In this document: piece after piece, positions 45,086-53,994 of the stretch | How positions within the stretch are numbered: the stretch's first letter is position 1 | Layout of the letters: every line of letters starts with the position of its first letter | NCBI RefSeq assembly: GCF_014109825.1 | Contig: NZ_CP059576.1 | Location: 3,269,501 to 3,333,500 of the forward strand | Reading direction: 5' to 3' | DNA: 64,000 bases | Source of the DNA: Legionella sp. PC997 | GTDB lineage: Bacteria; Pseudomonadota; Gammaproteobacteria; Legionellales; Legionellaceae | Notes under the pieces: generated by a model | Told to the model about the DNA's origin: nothing | Seen by the model: the letters and a program-made list of their open reading frames with translations, nothing else | The model's database searches: none | Translations under genes and position numbers: made by a program

Positions 45086-47800
45086 ATGAAAAATTTAAGA
45101 CAACAACTTAGAACGATCTATCCTCATATACCCAACTGCAGTATTACCGATTTACTATCCCACATAGAACGATTTAATACCCAGCTCTGTGAATTACAAA
45201 ACTTCTTCAATTTTTATGGCGCGCTCAGTATTGAACTACTCAAAGGCACTGATCCCTTGTCCTATAAGATGATTCATATTCTTTTGTCACTAAAGAAAAG
45301 GATTGGAAATCTACAAGAATTTTATCAGTGGGAGAATCTCATCTATGTGATTGCCCTGCAAAATGAACTTGACGATACCCAAGTTCGCAACCACTGGACT
45401 GTATTTTTTTTAACATGTGAAGCACTGCAAACCAGTATCATCAATGCTTTTGCTAAACGACTCCCCAATACTGATACAAAGCATAACGCTGAAGACATAC
45501 CCCACCATAAGATTGATGATGAACTGCCCCACTTGCTAGATCAGCTTTGTGCTCAGATTGATGATTTGAAATTAACAACGTATGAATTATTTGGACTTAT
45601 GAAGCACGCTGAATTGAGTGACCAACAGACGGCAATGTCTTTTATCATGCCATCAAAGGAGGAGCATCTTTTTTTTTCGATGCCAGAAGAGTTAAAAGTG
45701 AGTATTTTGTCTCATTTGGATGTAGAGGATTTAATCTCCGCCCAGCTTGCTTCAAAAGATTTTTCAAATACTGCAGGTACTGCTTTTGCAGTGCGCTTTA
45801 AAAAAAATCCAGTGCAAGTTCTCGCCCATTTAAATGAGGTCCCCCCAAAAGAAGCCTTTGACTTTGTTGAAGGATACCAACGGACAAGTGAATACAAGGC
45901 TCTAAAAAGTCTGGTTGAACATAAAATGCCAATGTCTGATTATGAGGTGGCCTGCTACATGTTGACTCGGCATCATCAAAGGCTTCCCAATATCGAACAA
46001 TTAAAAAGGATTTGCACTGCTCCGCATCTTGATGAAAAGACGAGAGACCATCTACTGATACTTATCCAAAATAGCCTAGAGATTGATATAGCAAGTCAAT
46101 CTACTCATTCAGAGCACAGTATGTTGGCGAAAGTAAGCGCATTATTCGATTTATTTCTAAAAACCTTTCCTAAACGCTACCTCAATATTTTACCCTCTGT
46201 CTATTTTCCAAGTATCCAATTGGTTGATGCAGACTTATCGCATGTGCCGCTTTTTCATACTTCTTTCTTCTTGATGGATATGTCCAAAATAAACTTAGCT
46301 CATGCAGACTTAAGATATGCACGTTTAGGTAGTAGCTTATTGAATTTTGCCAATATGCAACAAACAAATTTGCAATGGTCTAATTTGAGCGGTAGCTCAT
46401 TGAACTTCGCTGATATGCGACAAGCAAATTTGAAAGGGGCTAATTTGAGTGGTGCTGTGCTTGATGGCACCCTCATTGATGGGGCTGATTTTACCGGCGT
46501 GAACCTAGCCTATGCTCAACTTATTAATCTGGATATGCGCAACATCGATTTGAGCCAAGTTAATGTTGAATGGTGTTATTTACACAATGTGCGCCTGGTT
46601 CCTGATTCAGCTCTTGAACATGTAGAATTATTGGAAGATTTTTTTAACTCCTTTGAAAAAAATCTTACGGAGCATTCGCTTGAGAGTCAAATCAAATGGA
46701 GGCTCCAGATGTTAAAGGATTTGAAACGACTGATGCATTCATCTGCAGAACGTCATGAAACAAATCTACTGTTTTTAAAAAAAATACTCGCGCATTATCC
46801 TCCACAAACATTATCAAGCACAATTTTTACCAAGAAACATCCATTTGACCACCTATTCGAACACGTTCAATTAATTCAAACGGAACATCCAATGGACAAG
46901 GAAAAACACCCTCTTCAGGAGGAGGTAATTTCCATACTCGATGAGTGGAAACTTCAAATTGATCGCGCCCCCTTTCCTGACTGTCGAGTCACCACTGGAG
47001 ACTTAGATAAAAGATTCGGAAATTGTTTCGCAAAGGTGCCAGGGTTAACGAATGTGAATCAGATTTGTCAACTCTCAGGCAGCCATTTTTTTCTTCAGCA
47101 ACTGTTTTATTTAGACTACAAATACTCAAAGATTAAACCTTATTTAGTGAATTACCCCCAACAGGAACGGAGTGTTGGAGACGATTACTCGCGCTATGCC
47201 AGCCAAATATTTGATGGCGAGTTGTTTCACCTTGAACAATTACAAAAAATTCAACCCGAAGAATTGGACAGTTATCTTTATGGGGAGGAGGACTTTATTA
47301 TCAAGAAAAGTGGGCACAACTTAAACCGAGTAAAATTGGGCGGCTTATTTATCAGCTATACCCCTGGAGGGAAAGGCTATTCCCCAACTAAGTTAGAAAT
47401 TATTGATTTTCAGAACAAACGTTTAAAGTTTGGGTTCAATATTGGACCTTATTCTTCAATTAATTCTGAAATCTACCTTCCTATGAATCTCTTCAATGTG
47501 GAGTCGACTCGTTATGGATATTATCTATATCCCAAAGACGTAGCCGCCACGCGAGCAGCCCTTGAATTAAGAGCAAGCGTCACTCATTATATTTTTGCAA
47601 CCCAAAAAGGTCCCGTACCTGAATTGACTCCAATCACAAGAATTGCGCCTCTCTCTGAAAAAAAACATAGTGAAACCAAAACTTCGAATGGAGAAGCTGA
47701 ATATCGGTTACTGGGAGCGAATCGTTATGGCTTATATCACCAAAAAGCCAAAAAACCGAGTTTAATGGTCGCTGAAAAAATGCTTTGCGTACTAACGTGA
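45086..47800 (+). CDS. F-box / pentapeptide repeat / CaaX protein, paralogue 2
   Basis: A 904-residue tandem paralogue of the preceding protein with the same layout: helical N-terminus, F-box at about 197-240 (FSMPEELKVSILSHLDVED), a shorter pentapeptide block at about 375-515 (LSGSSLNFADMRQANLKGANL), a shared C-terminal region, and a C-terminal CVLT, again a CaaX box. The segments FVEGYxxTxEYKxLKSLxEHxMPMSD and GGLFISYxPGGKG are nearly identical in the two proteins, whereas the pentapeptide block differs in length, suggesting divergence in the target-binding part after duplication. AAGGA precedes the ATG. The 151-base spacer could hold its own promoter. Confidence 0.9.
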   Translation: MKNLRQQLRTIYPHIPNCSITDLLSHIERFNTQLCELQNFFNFYGALSIELLKGTDPLSYKMIHILLSLKKRIGNLQEFYQWENLIYVIALQNELDDTQVRNHWTVFFLTCEALQTSIINAFAKRLPNTDTKHNAEDIPHHKIDDELPHLLDQLCAQIDDLKLTTYELFGLMKHAELSDQQTAMSFIMPSKEEHLFFSMPEELKVSILSHLDVEDLISAQLASKDFSNTAGTAFAVRFKKNPVQVLAHLNEVPPKEAFDFVEGYQRTSEYKALKSLVEHKMPMSDYEVACYMLTRHHQRLPNIEQLKRICTAPHLDEKTRDHLLILIQNSLEIDIASQSTHSEHSMLAKVSALFDLFLKTFPKRYLNILPSVYFPSIQLVDADLSHVPLFHTSFFLMDMSKINLAHADLRYARLGSSLLNFANMQQTNLQWSNLSGSSLNFADMRQANLKGANLSGAVLDGTLIDGADFTGVNLAYAQLINLDMRNIDLSQVNVEWCYLHNVRLVPDSALEHVELLEDFFNSFEKNLTEHSLESQIKWRLQMLKDLKRLMHSSAERHETNLLFLKKILAHYPPQTLSSTIFTKKHPFDHLFEHVQLIQTEHPMDKEKHPLQEEVISILDEWKLQIDRAPFPDCRVTTGDLDKRFGNCFAKVPGLTNVNQICQLSGSHFFLQQLFYLDYKYSKIKPYLVNYPQQERSVGDDYSRYASQIFDGELFHLEQLQKIQPEELDSYLYGEEDFIIKKSGHNLNRVKLGGLFISYTPGGKGYSPTKLEIIDFQNKRLKFGFNIGPYSSINSEIYLPMNLFNVESTRYGYYLYPKDVAATRAALELRASVTHYIFATQKGPVPELTPITRIAPLSEKKHSETKTSNGEAEYRLLGANRYGLYHQKAKKPSLMVAEKMLCVLT

Positions 47801-47924
47801 GAACATTAAGGCACATTTTATGGACCAGCACACCGTTGGTACGTAACTCTTACAACTTGTCATGGTTATTATTTTGAGTAATATTCTTGGCTTTATTTTC
47901 AAAATTTTATCACTAAGGTCTGCA

Positions 47925-48344
47925 ATGAAATCGTATCGAAAAGAATTATGGTTCCACGTTCCAGAGCGTATGGGTTTTATCAATATTACCGAACAAGTAC
48001 GTGAATGTCTGAACGATAGCTGCATACAAGAAGGATTTGTTTTAGTTAATGCAATGCACATTACTGCATCGGTTTTTATTAACGACGATGAGGAGGGTTT
48101 GCATCAGGATTATAAAAAATGGTTAGAAGAAATGGCGCCGCATAGTCCTATATCCCATTATCAACATAACAACACTGGGGAAGATAATGGGGATGCCCAT
48201 ATCAAAAGGCAAATAATGGGACGAGAAGTAGTTGTCGCGATTACTGAAGGAGCACTTGATTTTGGACCTTGGGAGCAGATTTTTTACGGTGAATTCGATG
48301 GATGTCGGGATAAAAGAGTATTAATAAAAATTATTGGCGAATAA
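47925..48344 (+). CDS. yjbQ: YjbQ family protein (UPF0047)
   Basis: A 139-residue member of the YjbQ/UPF0047 family, small cytoplasmic proteins described as secondary thiamine-phosphate synthases. Landmarks are [10 protein letters not shown] at the start, [18 protein letters not shown], and [35 protein letters not shown] at the end. The ATG at 47925 has AAGG upstream and matches the family N-terminus; an in-frame start at 47862 would add 21 hydrophobic residues not typical of the family. It stands alone, unlinked to the thiamine operon. Confidence 0.9.
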   Translation: MKSYRKELWFHVPERMGFINITEQVRECLNDSCIQEGFVLVNAMHITASVFINDDEEGLHQDYKKWLEEMAPHSPISHYQHNNTGEDNGDAHIKRQIMGREVVVAITEGALDFGPWEQIFYGEFDGCRDKRVLIKIIGE

Positions 48345-48764
48345 AGTACCTAACAACCCAGCTCATCGTGCTACACCCTATGATTCCTCGATATGTGGGT
48401 TGATGAAAGCGGCCCATTTTTAGAAATCCTAAAAAAATCAACGACTCGTCTGATACTAAAGCCAGGGTTAAGAAACTGTATTTTTAAGCGATGGGTTGCT
48501 AAATATTCTCTATCTGTTGGCATCCCCGATCACATCAATTAGGGAAAATAGTCCAAAGCATATCATTAGCTTAAATTTACCTCAAAGGAAACAAAATCAG
48601 ACCATTCTCCGTGAGCCATTTCAGTGGATTTATTTATAAAAAAAAGCGGCGCACTGCATTCCAATTAAGACGGAAATAGCGCATCGATAATTCGCTATTA
48701 TTCCCTTTTAATTCTGTGTATTATCCTCAACCACTTGTTTTTATTTTAATAAAAGGGGAGTTTT
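48345..48764. other. 420-bp intergenic region with small stem-loop
   Basis: No gene was recognised. A 7-base inverted repeat (AATAGCG at 48675-48681, CGCTATT at 48693-48699, 11-base loop) followed by ATTATTCCCTTTT may be a terminator or regulatory site upstream of the VWA gene. A TATTAT near 48719 could be its -10 box. Confidence 0.35.
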
Positions 48765-50300
48765 ATGAAGCATCTTGCAAATAATATGCTGCGCACAAAA
48801 AATATGTTGGAATTGTTGAACGCGATGGGTGTCCATTTGGACAATACCGAAGTGGTTTGTCATGATGAGCGCGTCGTTTTCCATCCAAAAACTACAAAGG
48901 AAAATGAGAATCTGGCAACTGAATTGCAAGAGCTTCTACAACAAAACACCGTAAAACCGGCCTTGAAAAGAGTAACGCTGGCTGATTTATTGACTGACGA
49001 GATTACACAAGCAACCTGTGTTGATAGTGTAACAGCGGATACCCATAAAAAATCCTGCCTTGCGGTATTGAATGTTTTACAACTCAGCGGACTCGATTTT
49101 ACCATCGATGAACCACAGGAGTTCTTGAATATACCTTTACCGTCCGCCGCTTTTGCCCCCTTATTTAATTCATTAAATTATAAATTCATTCATATTGAAG
49201 ACGATAAAATTAAATTTAATTTGAAAGAGTTTCTTAAAAGTCACAAACAAGAACTCATTTTAATTGATGGTAAAAAACCTTTACTTTTAGCGCACTCAAA
49301 TTCATTTGAAGAAAAAAAAGTTTTTTATGCAGAAAAACAGGTTAGCGAGGACACGCTTGAAGTCACTCCTTACTTTTTTGTTCCTGATGCGCTGACACCC
49401 CCAACCTATCATTTTGTTTTAGATACCAGCAGCAGTATGGAAGGTGAACGCTTAACCAAGTTGCAAAAGAGTGTGGTTGAATTTGCTGATGCCCTATTCA
49501 AATTCCAACCTGATGCCGTGATTAATATCACCGAATTTAACGATGAGACGAAAAAGGTGGGCATAGGCAGTTATCAAAGAAAGGACCTTGTTCAATTGTC
49601 CGAAGATATCAATGGTTTAAGAGCCACAGGTCTAACTCGTCTTTTTGCTACAGTTTCCGAGCAACTATCCATGCTTAGAAAATCGTCGCAACACAATAAT
49701 GTTTTATTATTTACCGATGGCGAAAATACTATAGGCCACAATCAAAAACTAAGTACTGATATAGAAGAATCTATCGATGCCTTGAAAAAGGACTCATTTC
49801 TGGTTTCAGTGCGCAATAAATTTTTCATTTTGAGTTATGGTAGAACTCAGCCGCAGGTTTTGCATAAAGTCGCTGAGCTATTTGCATCACTCGTCCTTAC
49901 GACGGATACTGTTGATTTTGTGGAGGCTTTAGATAAAAAAGATAAGCTGCAGGAATGGGCTGCTGCACGGGAGTTATTTAACTGTCGTATGGAAGTGATT
50001 GATAATACCACTCTTGAGGCGAAATCAGAGGAATATGTTTGCTCTTATGACATGTCGGGTCAATTTGTAGCACTTAAGCCAAAACAATACCAAAACAATG
50101 AAACCCTGCATTTAACGATCAATGACAGTAATGGAAAAGTACTGCTGGATGATAAAAAGCTGTTGACTAAGAAATCAATGCAGACATCTGTGATGCCGGG
50201 TAGTGCAAAAACAGCAACCCAACTCGGTGTTTTTGCCGTTCAAGGAAATAAATCCAAAGAAGAAGAGAGTCTTACAACGACATACTCATCTAATTTATAA
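48765..50300 (+). CDS. von Willebrand factor A domain protein
   Basis: A 511-residue protein without signal peptide or membrane helix. The VWA domain spans about 213-385 with an intact MIDAS: DTSSS (D220, S222, S224), the loop near T288 (RATGLTRLF) and FTDGENT (D318). It should bind a divalent ion and a protein partner. The N-terminal 200 residues are alpha/beta and unrecognised, and the C-terminal 120 resemble the beta-rich part that follows VWA in similar proteins. GGGGAG precedes the ATG. The following spermidine-synthase-like gene may be co-transcribed, with a hairpin between. Confidence 0.82.
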   Translation: MKHLANNMLRTKNMLELLNAMGVHLDNTEVVCHDERVVFHPKTTKENENLATELQELLQQNTVKPALKRVTLADLLTDEITQATCVDSVTADTHKKSCLAVLNVLQLSGLDFTIDEPQEFLNIPLPSAAFAPLFNSLNYKFIHIEDDKIKFNLKEFLKSHKQELILIDGKKPLLLAHSNSFEEKKVFYAEKQVSEDTLEVTPYFFVPDALTPPTYHFVLDTSSSMEGERLTKLQKSVVEFADALFKFQPDAVINITEFNDETKKVGIGSYQRKDLVQLSEDINGLRATGLTRLFATVSEQLSMLRKSSQHNNVLLFTDGENTIGHNQKLSTDIEESIDALKKDSFLVSVRNKFFILSYGRTQPQVLHKVAELFASLVLTTDTVDFVEALDKKDKLQEWAAARELFNCRMEVIDNTTLEAKSEEYVCSYDMSGQFVALKPKQYQNNETLHLTINDSNGKVLLDDKKLLTKKSMQTSVMPGSAKTATQLGVFAVQGNKSKEEESLTTTYSSNL

Positions 50301-50334
50301 TTTATAAACGGGTGGCTTATAGATAACTCTTGCT

Positions 50335-50374
50335 CCCCTCTTCGAGCCTTTCCCAAAGGCAGGTCGAAGGGGGG
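50335..50374 (+). promoter_or_regulatory. hairpin burying the ribosome site of the next gene
   Basis: CCCCTCTTCGA (50335-50345) pairs base for base (one G-T) with TCGAAGGGGGG (50364-50374), with an inner CCTTT/AAAGG stem and CCC loop. The only purine-rich ribosome site lies in the 3' arm, directly before the ATG at 50375. It may be an RNA thermometer-like or attenuating structure, or a terminator of the VWA gene without T-run. Confidence 0.55.
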
Positions 50375-51187
50375 ATGTTGAGTAGTGGGCAACATAGAGG
50401 ATCAAGGATATATAAATTGAGTGCAACCGATGAGGATTTTTTTGGTAGAACAATAATTTATCAGACCTATGATTCTTGGGGCAATATTTTTGTTCTTGAT
50501 AGAGGAAATATAAGGGCGCTAAACTTCGATCCAGTTTATGATCAGACGGGTATTTATATTCAATACCCCCATATCCCTGTACATGAATACACACGTGCCA
50601 TGCTATTAGTCCTTGCATTTATAAATCCTGAGCATATTACTTTATTAGGTTTAGGAGGCGGAAGTTTGATTCATTGCCTTCATTTTCTTTTCCCCCAGTG
50701 CTCGCTTTTCTGTATTGAATTACGTGAGAAGGTTTATGAAGTAGCACTGGATTTTTTTCAATTACCGCAAAGCCCAAATATCGAAATATTAATCGCAGAC
50801 GCCCACGTTGCCATGAAATTTCAAAAAAATAAGACAACGCAAGTGATTTTCGCTGATATGTATCACGAATATGGAATGGACGCATTTCAAATTCAACAAA
50901 AGTTTATCGAACAAGCTTATCGTGTTTTGGACGATTCAGGTTGGTTGGTTATTAATTTTCATGAACTTCCTGAGTTACACTCTACCTTCATCCAATACAT
51001 GCGCGATTATTTTGCTGAACTATTTATCTGCCCTACTATAAGTGATAATTATATTTTATTTGCAAGTAAGGCTACAGTCTCTGACGTGCAGGCAGATCAC
51101 TATCAAAATGTCCTTTCTGAATTTGAAAATAAACTCAACATTAAATTAATACGTTTACTAAAAAAAGTGAGACGCTATAGCGAATAG
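50375..51187 (+). CDS. spermidine synthase-like (SpeE-fold) protein
   Basis: A 270-residue protein with the Rossmann-like methyltransferase fold of polyamine synthases: LLGLGGGSLIHCL (the nucleotide-binding loop, near residue 90), then FCIELREKVYEVA (acidic strand end) and a later VIFADMYHEYGMD in place of the catalytic DxxDP. The catalytic aspartate pattern is altered, so synthase activity is uncertain; many such proteins in bacteria lack aminopropyl transfer. The ATG at 50375 is the likely start; an in-frame TTG at 50330 lies inside the upstream hairpin and is less likely. Confidence 0.78.
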   Translation: MLSSGQHRGSRIYKLSATDEDFFGRTIIYQTYDSWGNIFVLDRGNIRALNFDPVYDQTGIYIQYPHIPVHEYTRAMLLVLAFINPEHITLLGLGGGSLIHCLHFLFPQCSLFCIELREKVYEVALDFFQLPQSPNIEILIADAHVAMKFQKNKTTQVIFADMYHEYGMDAFQIQQKFIEQAYRVLDDSGWLVINFHELPELHSTFIQYMRDYFAELFICPTISDNYILFASKATVSDVQADHYQNVLSEFENKLNIKLIRLLKKVRRYSE

Positions 51188-51288
51188 AAAAAATCAATTG
51201 TGATTCTGATTACTCCATTACCAAACTGCTTTACAATATAAAGAAATCAACTATGAGTTTCTTACTACTCAAACTATAGAATACAACT

Positions 51289-51651
51289 ATGAAAAAAATA
51301 TTCTTACCATTCATTATACTCATCTCTGCTTTTTTATTAACGGGATGCTGGTCCGTACAAAAAGGACAAAAATCTGGGGTCATTGTCAAGGTTGCCAAAG
51401 AAGGTAGATTTTGGGGAACCTATGAAGGAGAAATGATTCTTGGCGGTTTGGAAAATGCGAGTGGAGCAAGTGGGCGTGCTTTTCATTTCACCCTTGGACA
51501 ATTCAAATCCAAACTGGTAGAACAAGCTGACTTTGCCATGCAAAATAATAAACATGTGGTTATCAGCTATCATTGTGATGCATTTACTCTTCCCTGGAGT
51601 GGCGAAACCAAATGCTTTGTAAACAAAATTGATGTATTACCGGATAAATAG
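51289..51651 (+). CDS. small lipoprotein of unknown function
   Basis: A 120-residue protein with a signal peptide and lipobox LTGC (lipidated at about Cys20). The mature part is beta-rich (SGVIVKVAKEGRFWGTYEGEM) and contains two further cysteines (YHCDAF and TKCFV), perhaps a disulfide. It should sit in the inner or outer membrane facing the periplasm; no Asp follows the lipid Cys, so outer-membrane sorting is likely. No family was recognised with confidence. Confidence 0.78.
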   Translation: MKKIFLPFIILISAFLLTGCWSVQKGQKSGVIVKVAKEGRFWGTYEGEMILGGLENASGASGRAFHFTLGQFKSKLVEQADFAMQNNKHVVISYHCDAFTLPWSGETKCFVNKIDVLPDK

Positions 51652-51704
51652 AATTGGCTTCTCAAATTGCTCTTATAGAAAAAACCAATTGTGCATGTCC
51701 ATTT

Positions 51705-51769
51705 TAAGAAATCTCTTACAAACCTTTAAGCATTGAGGATTATGAGCTTTAGAGGATTCTTGCTATGCT
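51705..51769 (+). promoter_or_regulatory. LetA (GacA-type) box and -10 of Rsm-like sRNA B
   Basis: TAAGAAATCTCTTA at 51705-51718 has a single mismatch to TNAGAAATTTCTNA, with TATGCT at 51764-51769. The box-to-TATGCT distance (59 bases) equals that of copy A at 15.1 kb. Confidence 0.8.
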
Positions 51770-51773
51770 TTAC

Positions 51774-51866
51774 ATAACGAGGAAATAACAGTGGATGTTT
51801 GAAACGGAATTGAAGGCGTCATGGATGATGCAAAACCACAGGGAAGTGGTAACTCCTCCTCGTATA
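51774..51866 (+). ncRNA. Rsm-type (RsmY/RsmZ-like) CsrA-sequestering small RNA, copy B
   Basis: A diverged copy of the RNA at 15.2 kb. All five GGA motifs are kept in the same positions. Hairpin 1 is AACA-GTGGA-TGTT here and GACA-GTGGA-TGTC in copy A: the closing pair changed from G-C to A-U, a compensatory change. Hairpin 2 (GCGTCA-TGGA-TGATGC) and hairpin 3 (ACCAC-AGGGAA-GTGGT) are also conserved as structures with changed bases. The arms ACGAGGA and TCCTCGT close the element, followed by a T-rich ATATTTCTTC that may help termination. It lies between the lipoprotein gene and a convergent gene. The conserved structure and shared promoter layout support a functional sRNA. Confidence 0.82.
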
Positions 51867-51998
51867 TTTCTTCACTATAACAGCGCGACTCAAGTATCAT
51901 TTCCCTTTCTTAAAAATTTTGTATGAGCCCTTAGGGTGTCATTCTAAATTGCTCAAGGTCAAACCCATGAGTAATACAATAATAAGCAGAAGTAGACT

Positions 51999-53774
51999 TC
52001 ATCCTTTAGGATTTACTTTATTTGAATCCTCAATTATTTTGAGAGCATCCTCAACCATATCATTAATAGCATCGACTGAAGAGGTCGTAATCAAACTACT
52101 AAGCCCAACTTTATGAGCTCCTTGAGTAAACGCCCCTTGTCCAGTCGCAAGAGTTTGATATTCCGGGCTTAATTTATATGCCTCCAAAAACTTTGCTATT
52201 TCTTGTTTCGTGGTAAATTGTTCAATCTGTGATTTAAAATCTTTTAAGATACTAATTTTTAATCTATCGCCTTTAAGCGCTTGATATTTTTGTTTAAATT
52301 GATCTGTTGTATTATTGGCAGTATCTGTGGTCACTTCGTATTGAGCATGATCTCTTGGCTGTTTTAGGTTAGCAGGACTATATACCGTTGTAATATAAAG
52401 CGCTCTGAATGACTCTTTTAATTCTGTAAGCGTTGGGACGGATGTTTTGGACAGATAAACTGCAACAGGATCGTTTTCACTCTTAAGCACCTTTTGGAAA
52501 TTAGTAACTGCTGTTTTATGCGGCTCTCTCCATTTCTCGATGTCTTTGGCACTCGCTTCCTTTACCGTGATTCCAAACTTGTCTTTCAATAGCATTTCAT
52601 ATTGTTTTCTTAAATCGGATAGTTCTTTTTTTTTGAGTTTAACATTTTCTGAAAAATCAGGATGGCTTATTTTATGTAGTTCCTCTTTAATCCCCATAAT
52701 ACTATTGGTTTTTGATTGTGCTGACATATAAAATTCTGCGGTGCTCAGAGCTTTCCCAAGACTATTTTCCTCTTTAATTGCATTCTGAATATCATCCAGT
52801 TTTTGTAAATTTATCACGGCAGTTTTTTTTGGCTCCGCTAATTGGCCCCTTTCATTGTAATTCATCTTGACGGCAATAGCCGGATCTATGCCAAGCTCGC
52901 GAATAAAAAGTTCAAATTGACTTCTTATTGTGGCTATTTCATCATTTATTTTGCTGAGTTTAAGCTCTACTTCTTCAAAAGACATTATTCTGCCTTTTGA
53001 TACCACGAAACGATTTGGTTTCTTCTCAAGTCCTTCGAGTTCCTGTAGATTTAAATAATTGTCATCAAAATAATCTTCTTCCAATTCAGAACCATCTTGA
53101 GTCAAGGTTTCCCGCAAATTTATTAGTTGTTGTTCCTTGTTCACAGGATATCCATCTACGTCCGTAGTTTTATATTCTTCATGCGTAGATTGATACTCTG
53201 CGACGACTTTTTTTTCCTCACTAATTTCATTTTCTAATTGTTTTTTTAGTTCCTCTATTTCTGCTAACTCATTATCCGTAAGTAAACGTCGTCTGATTAC
53301 TTCTATTTCTTTTAATTTATTACGTGCAGATTCTGCCTCTCCGCCCAGTTCCTCTATTTTTCTTTTGTCTGCTTGATGAGAACGAAGTTTGGCTAAATTA
53401 CTTGTATTATTAAGGATGAGTTCTTCAGTAGTTTTTAATTGCTCAAAATAAGTAAACGGTCCATCAAACATAAAATCTACAGAAGTAGATACCTTAACAG
53501 GCTTTCCTAGTGCCTCTGAGAGATGTGAAACGGCATCATTCGTGGTTTTGATTTCATCTTCTGAGAGTTGTCTCGGTAGGCTTAATGACTGGACAAATTT
53601 ACTTCTCTGGGTAAATAAAATGATTTCATCGTACCCCCCCTGACGAAGTCGCTCCACCAGATCGGCATTAAGTTTACCCTCTATAATAAGACATCCATCA
53701 ATATCAACAAGCGCTACTTTCTTTTTATTATGAACTTTAACTTGTTCCAGAGTTTCAAGTTTGCCATCACTCAT
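51999..53774 (-). CDS. long coiled-coil protein with HAD-like N-terminus, probable effector
   Basis: A 591-residue protein without signal peptide. Residues about 14-65 (VALVDIDGCLI, then YDEIILFTQRS) look like the first motif of HAD-type hydrolases (DxDGxL/I) and the T/S of motif II. The rest, about 130-560, is mostly long charged coiled coil (many Glu/Lys/Leu), so the later HAD motifs are not evident and catalysis is uncertain. This build, a short enzyme-like start and long coiled coil, is common among Legionella effector candidates. GAAGG precedes the ATG. The segment about 255-275 (NRFVVSKGRIMSFEEVE) is less helical and may separate two coils. Confidence 0.65.
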   Translation of the reverse strand: MSDGKLETLEQVKVHNKKKVALVDIDGCLIIEGKLNADLVERLRQGGYDEIILFTQRSKFVQSLSLPRQLSEDEIKTTNDAVSHLSEALGKPVKVSTSVDFMFDGPFTYFEQLKTTEELILNNTSNLAKLRSHQADKRKIEELGGEAESARNKLKEIEVIRRRLLTDNELAEIEELKKQLENEISEEKKVVAEYQSTHEEYKTTDVDGYPVNKEQQLINLRETLTQDGSELEEDYFDDNYLNLQELEGLEKKPNRFVVSKGRIMSFEEVELKLSKINDEIATIRSQFELFIRELGIDPAIAVKMNYNERGQLAEPKKTAVINLQKLDDIQNAIKEENSLGKALSTAEFYMSAQSKTNSIMGIKEELHKISHPDFSENVKLKKKELSDLRKQYEMLLKDKFGITVKEASAKDIEKWREPHKTAVTNFQKVLKSENDPVAVYLSKTSVPTLTELKESFRALYITTVYSPANLKQPRDHAQYEVTTDTANNTTDQFKQKYQALKGDRLKISILKDFKSQIEQFTTKQEIAKFLEAYKLSPEYQTLATGQGAFTQGAHKVGLSSLITTSSVDAINDMVEDALKIIEDSNKVNPKG

Positions 53775-53949
53775 ATTTTTTACCTTCTAACATCGGTTTG
53801 CATGATGTGCCATTGATATTACTATTGACTCTATAATTGTATATTACAAGACCCCTGTGTTCAATTTTTACAACCAATTCGTTTGCCGTTACCGTAGCTT
53901 CTCAGAGTATCTTTCCGCAATATTATAAAAAATATGATCCAGTTTGGTT

Positions 53950-53955
53950 TATAAT
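53950..53955 (+). promoter_or_regulatory. candidate -10 box of the ALS-like/ALDH operon
   Basis: A perfect TATAAT at 53950-53955, 40 bases before the ATG at 53995. The -35 region is A-rich and not convincing. Confidence 0.4.
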
Positions 53956-53994
53956 ATGGGGAGAAGAACATTTTGAACTCTATGAGGGAATATT

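Noticed and set aside
50330-50374. TTG start 15 codons upstream for the spermidine-synthase-like protein
   Set aside because: The added residues are encoded by a palindrome and have no ribosome site; the ATG at 50375 is more likely.
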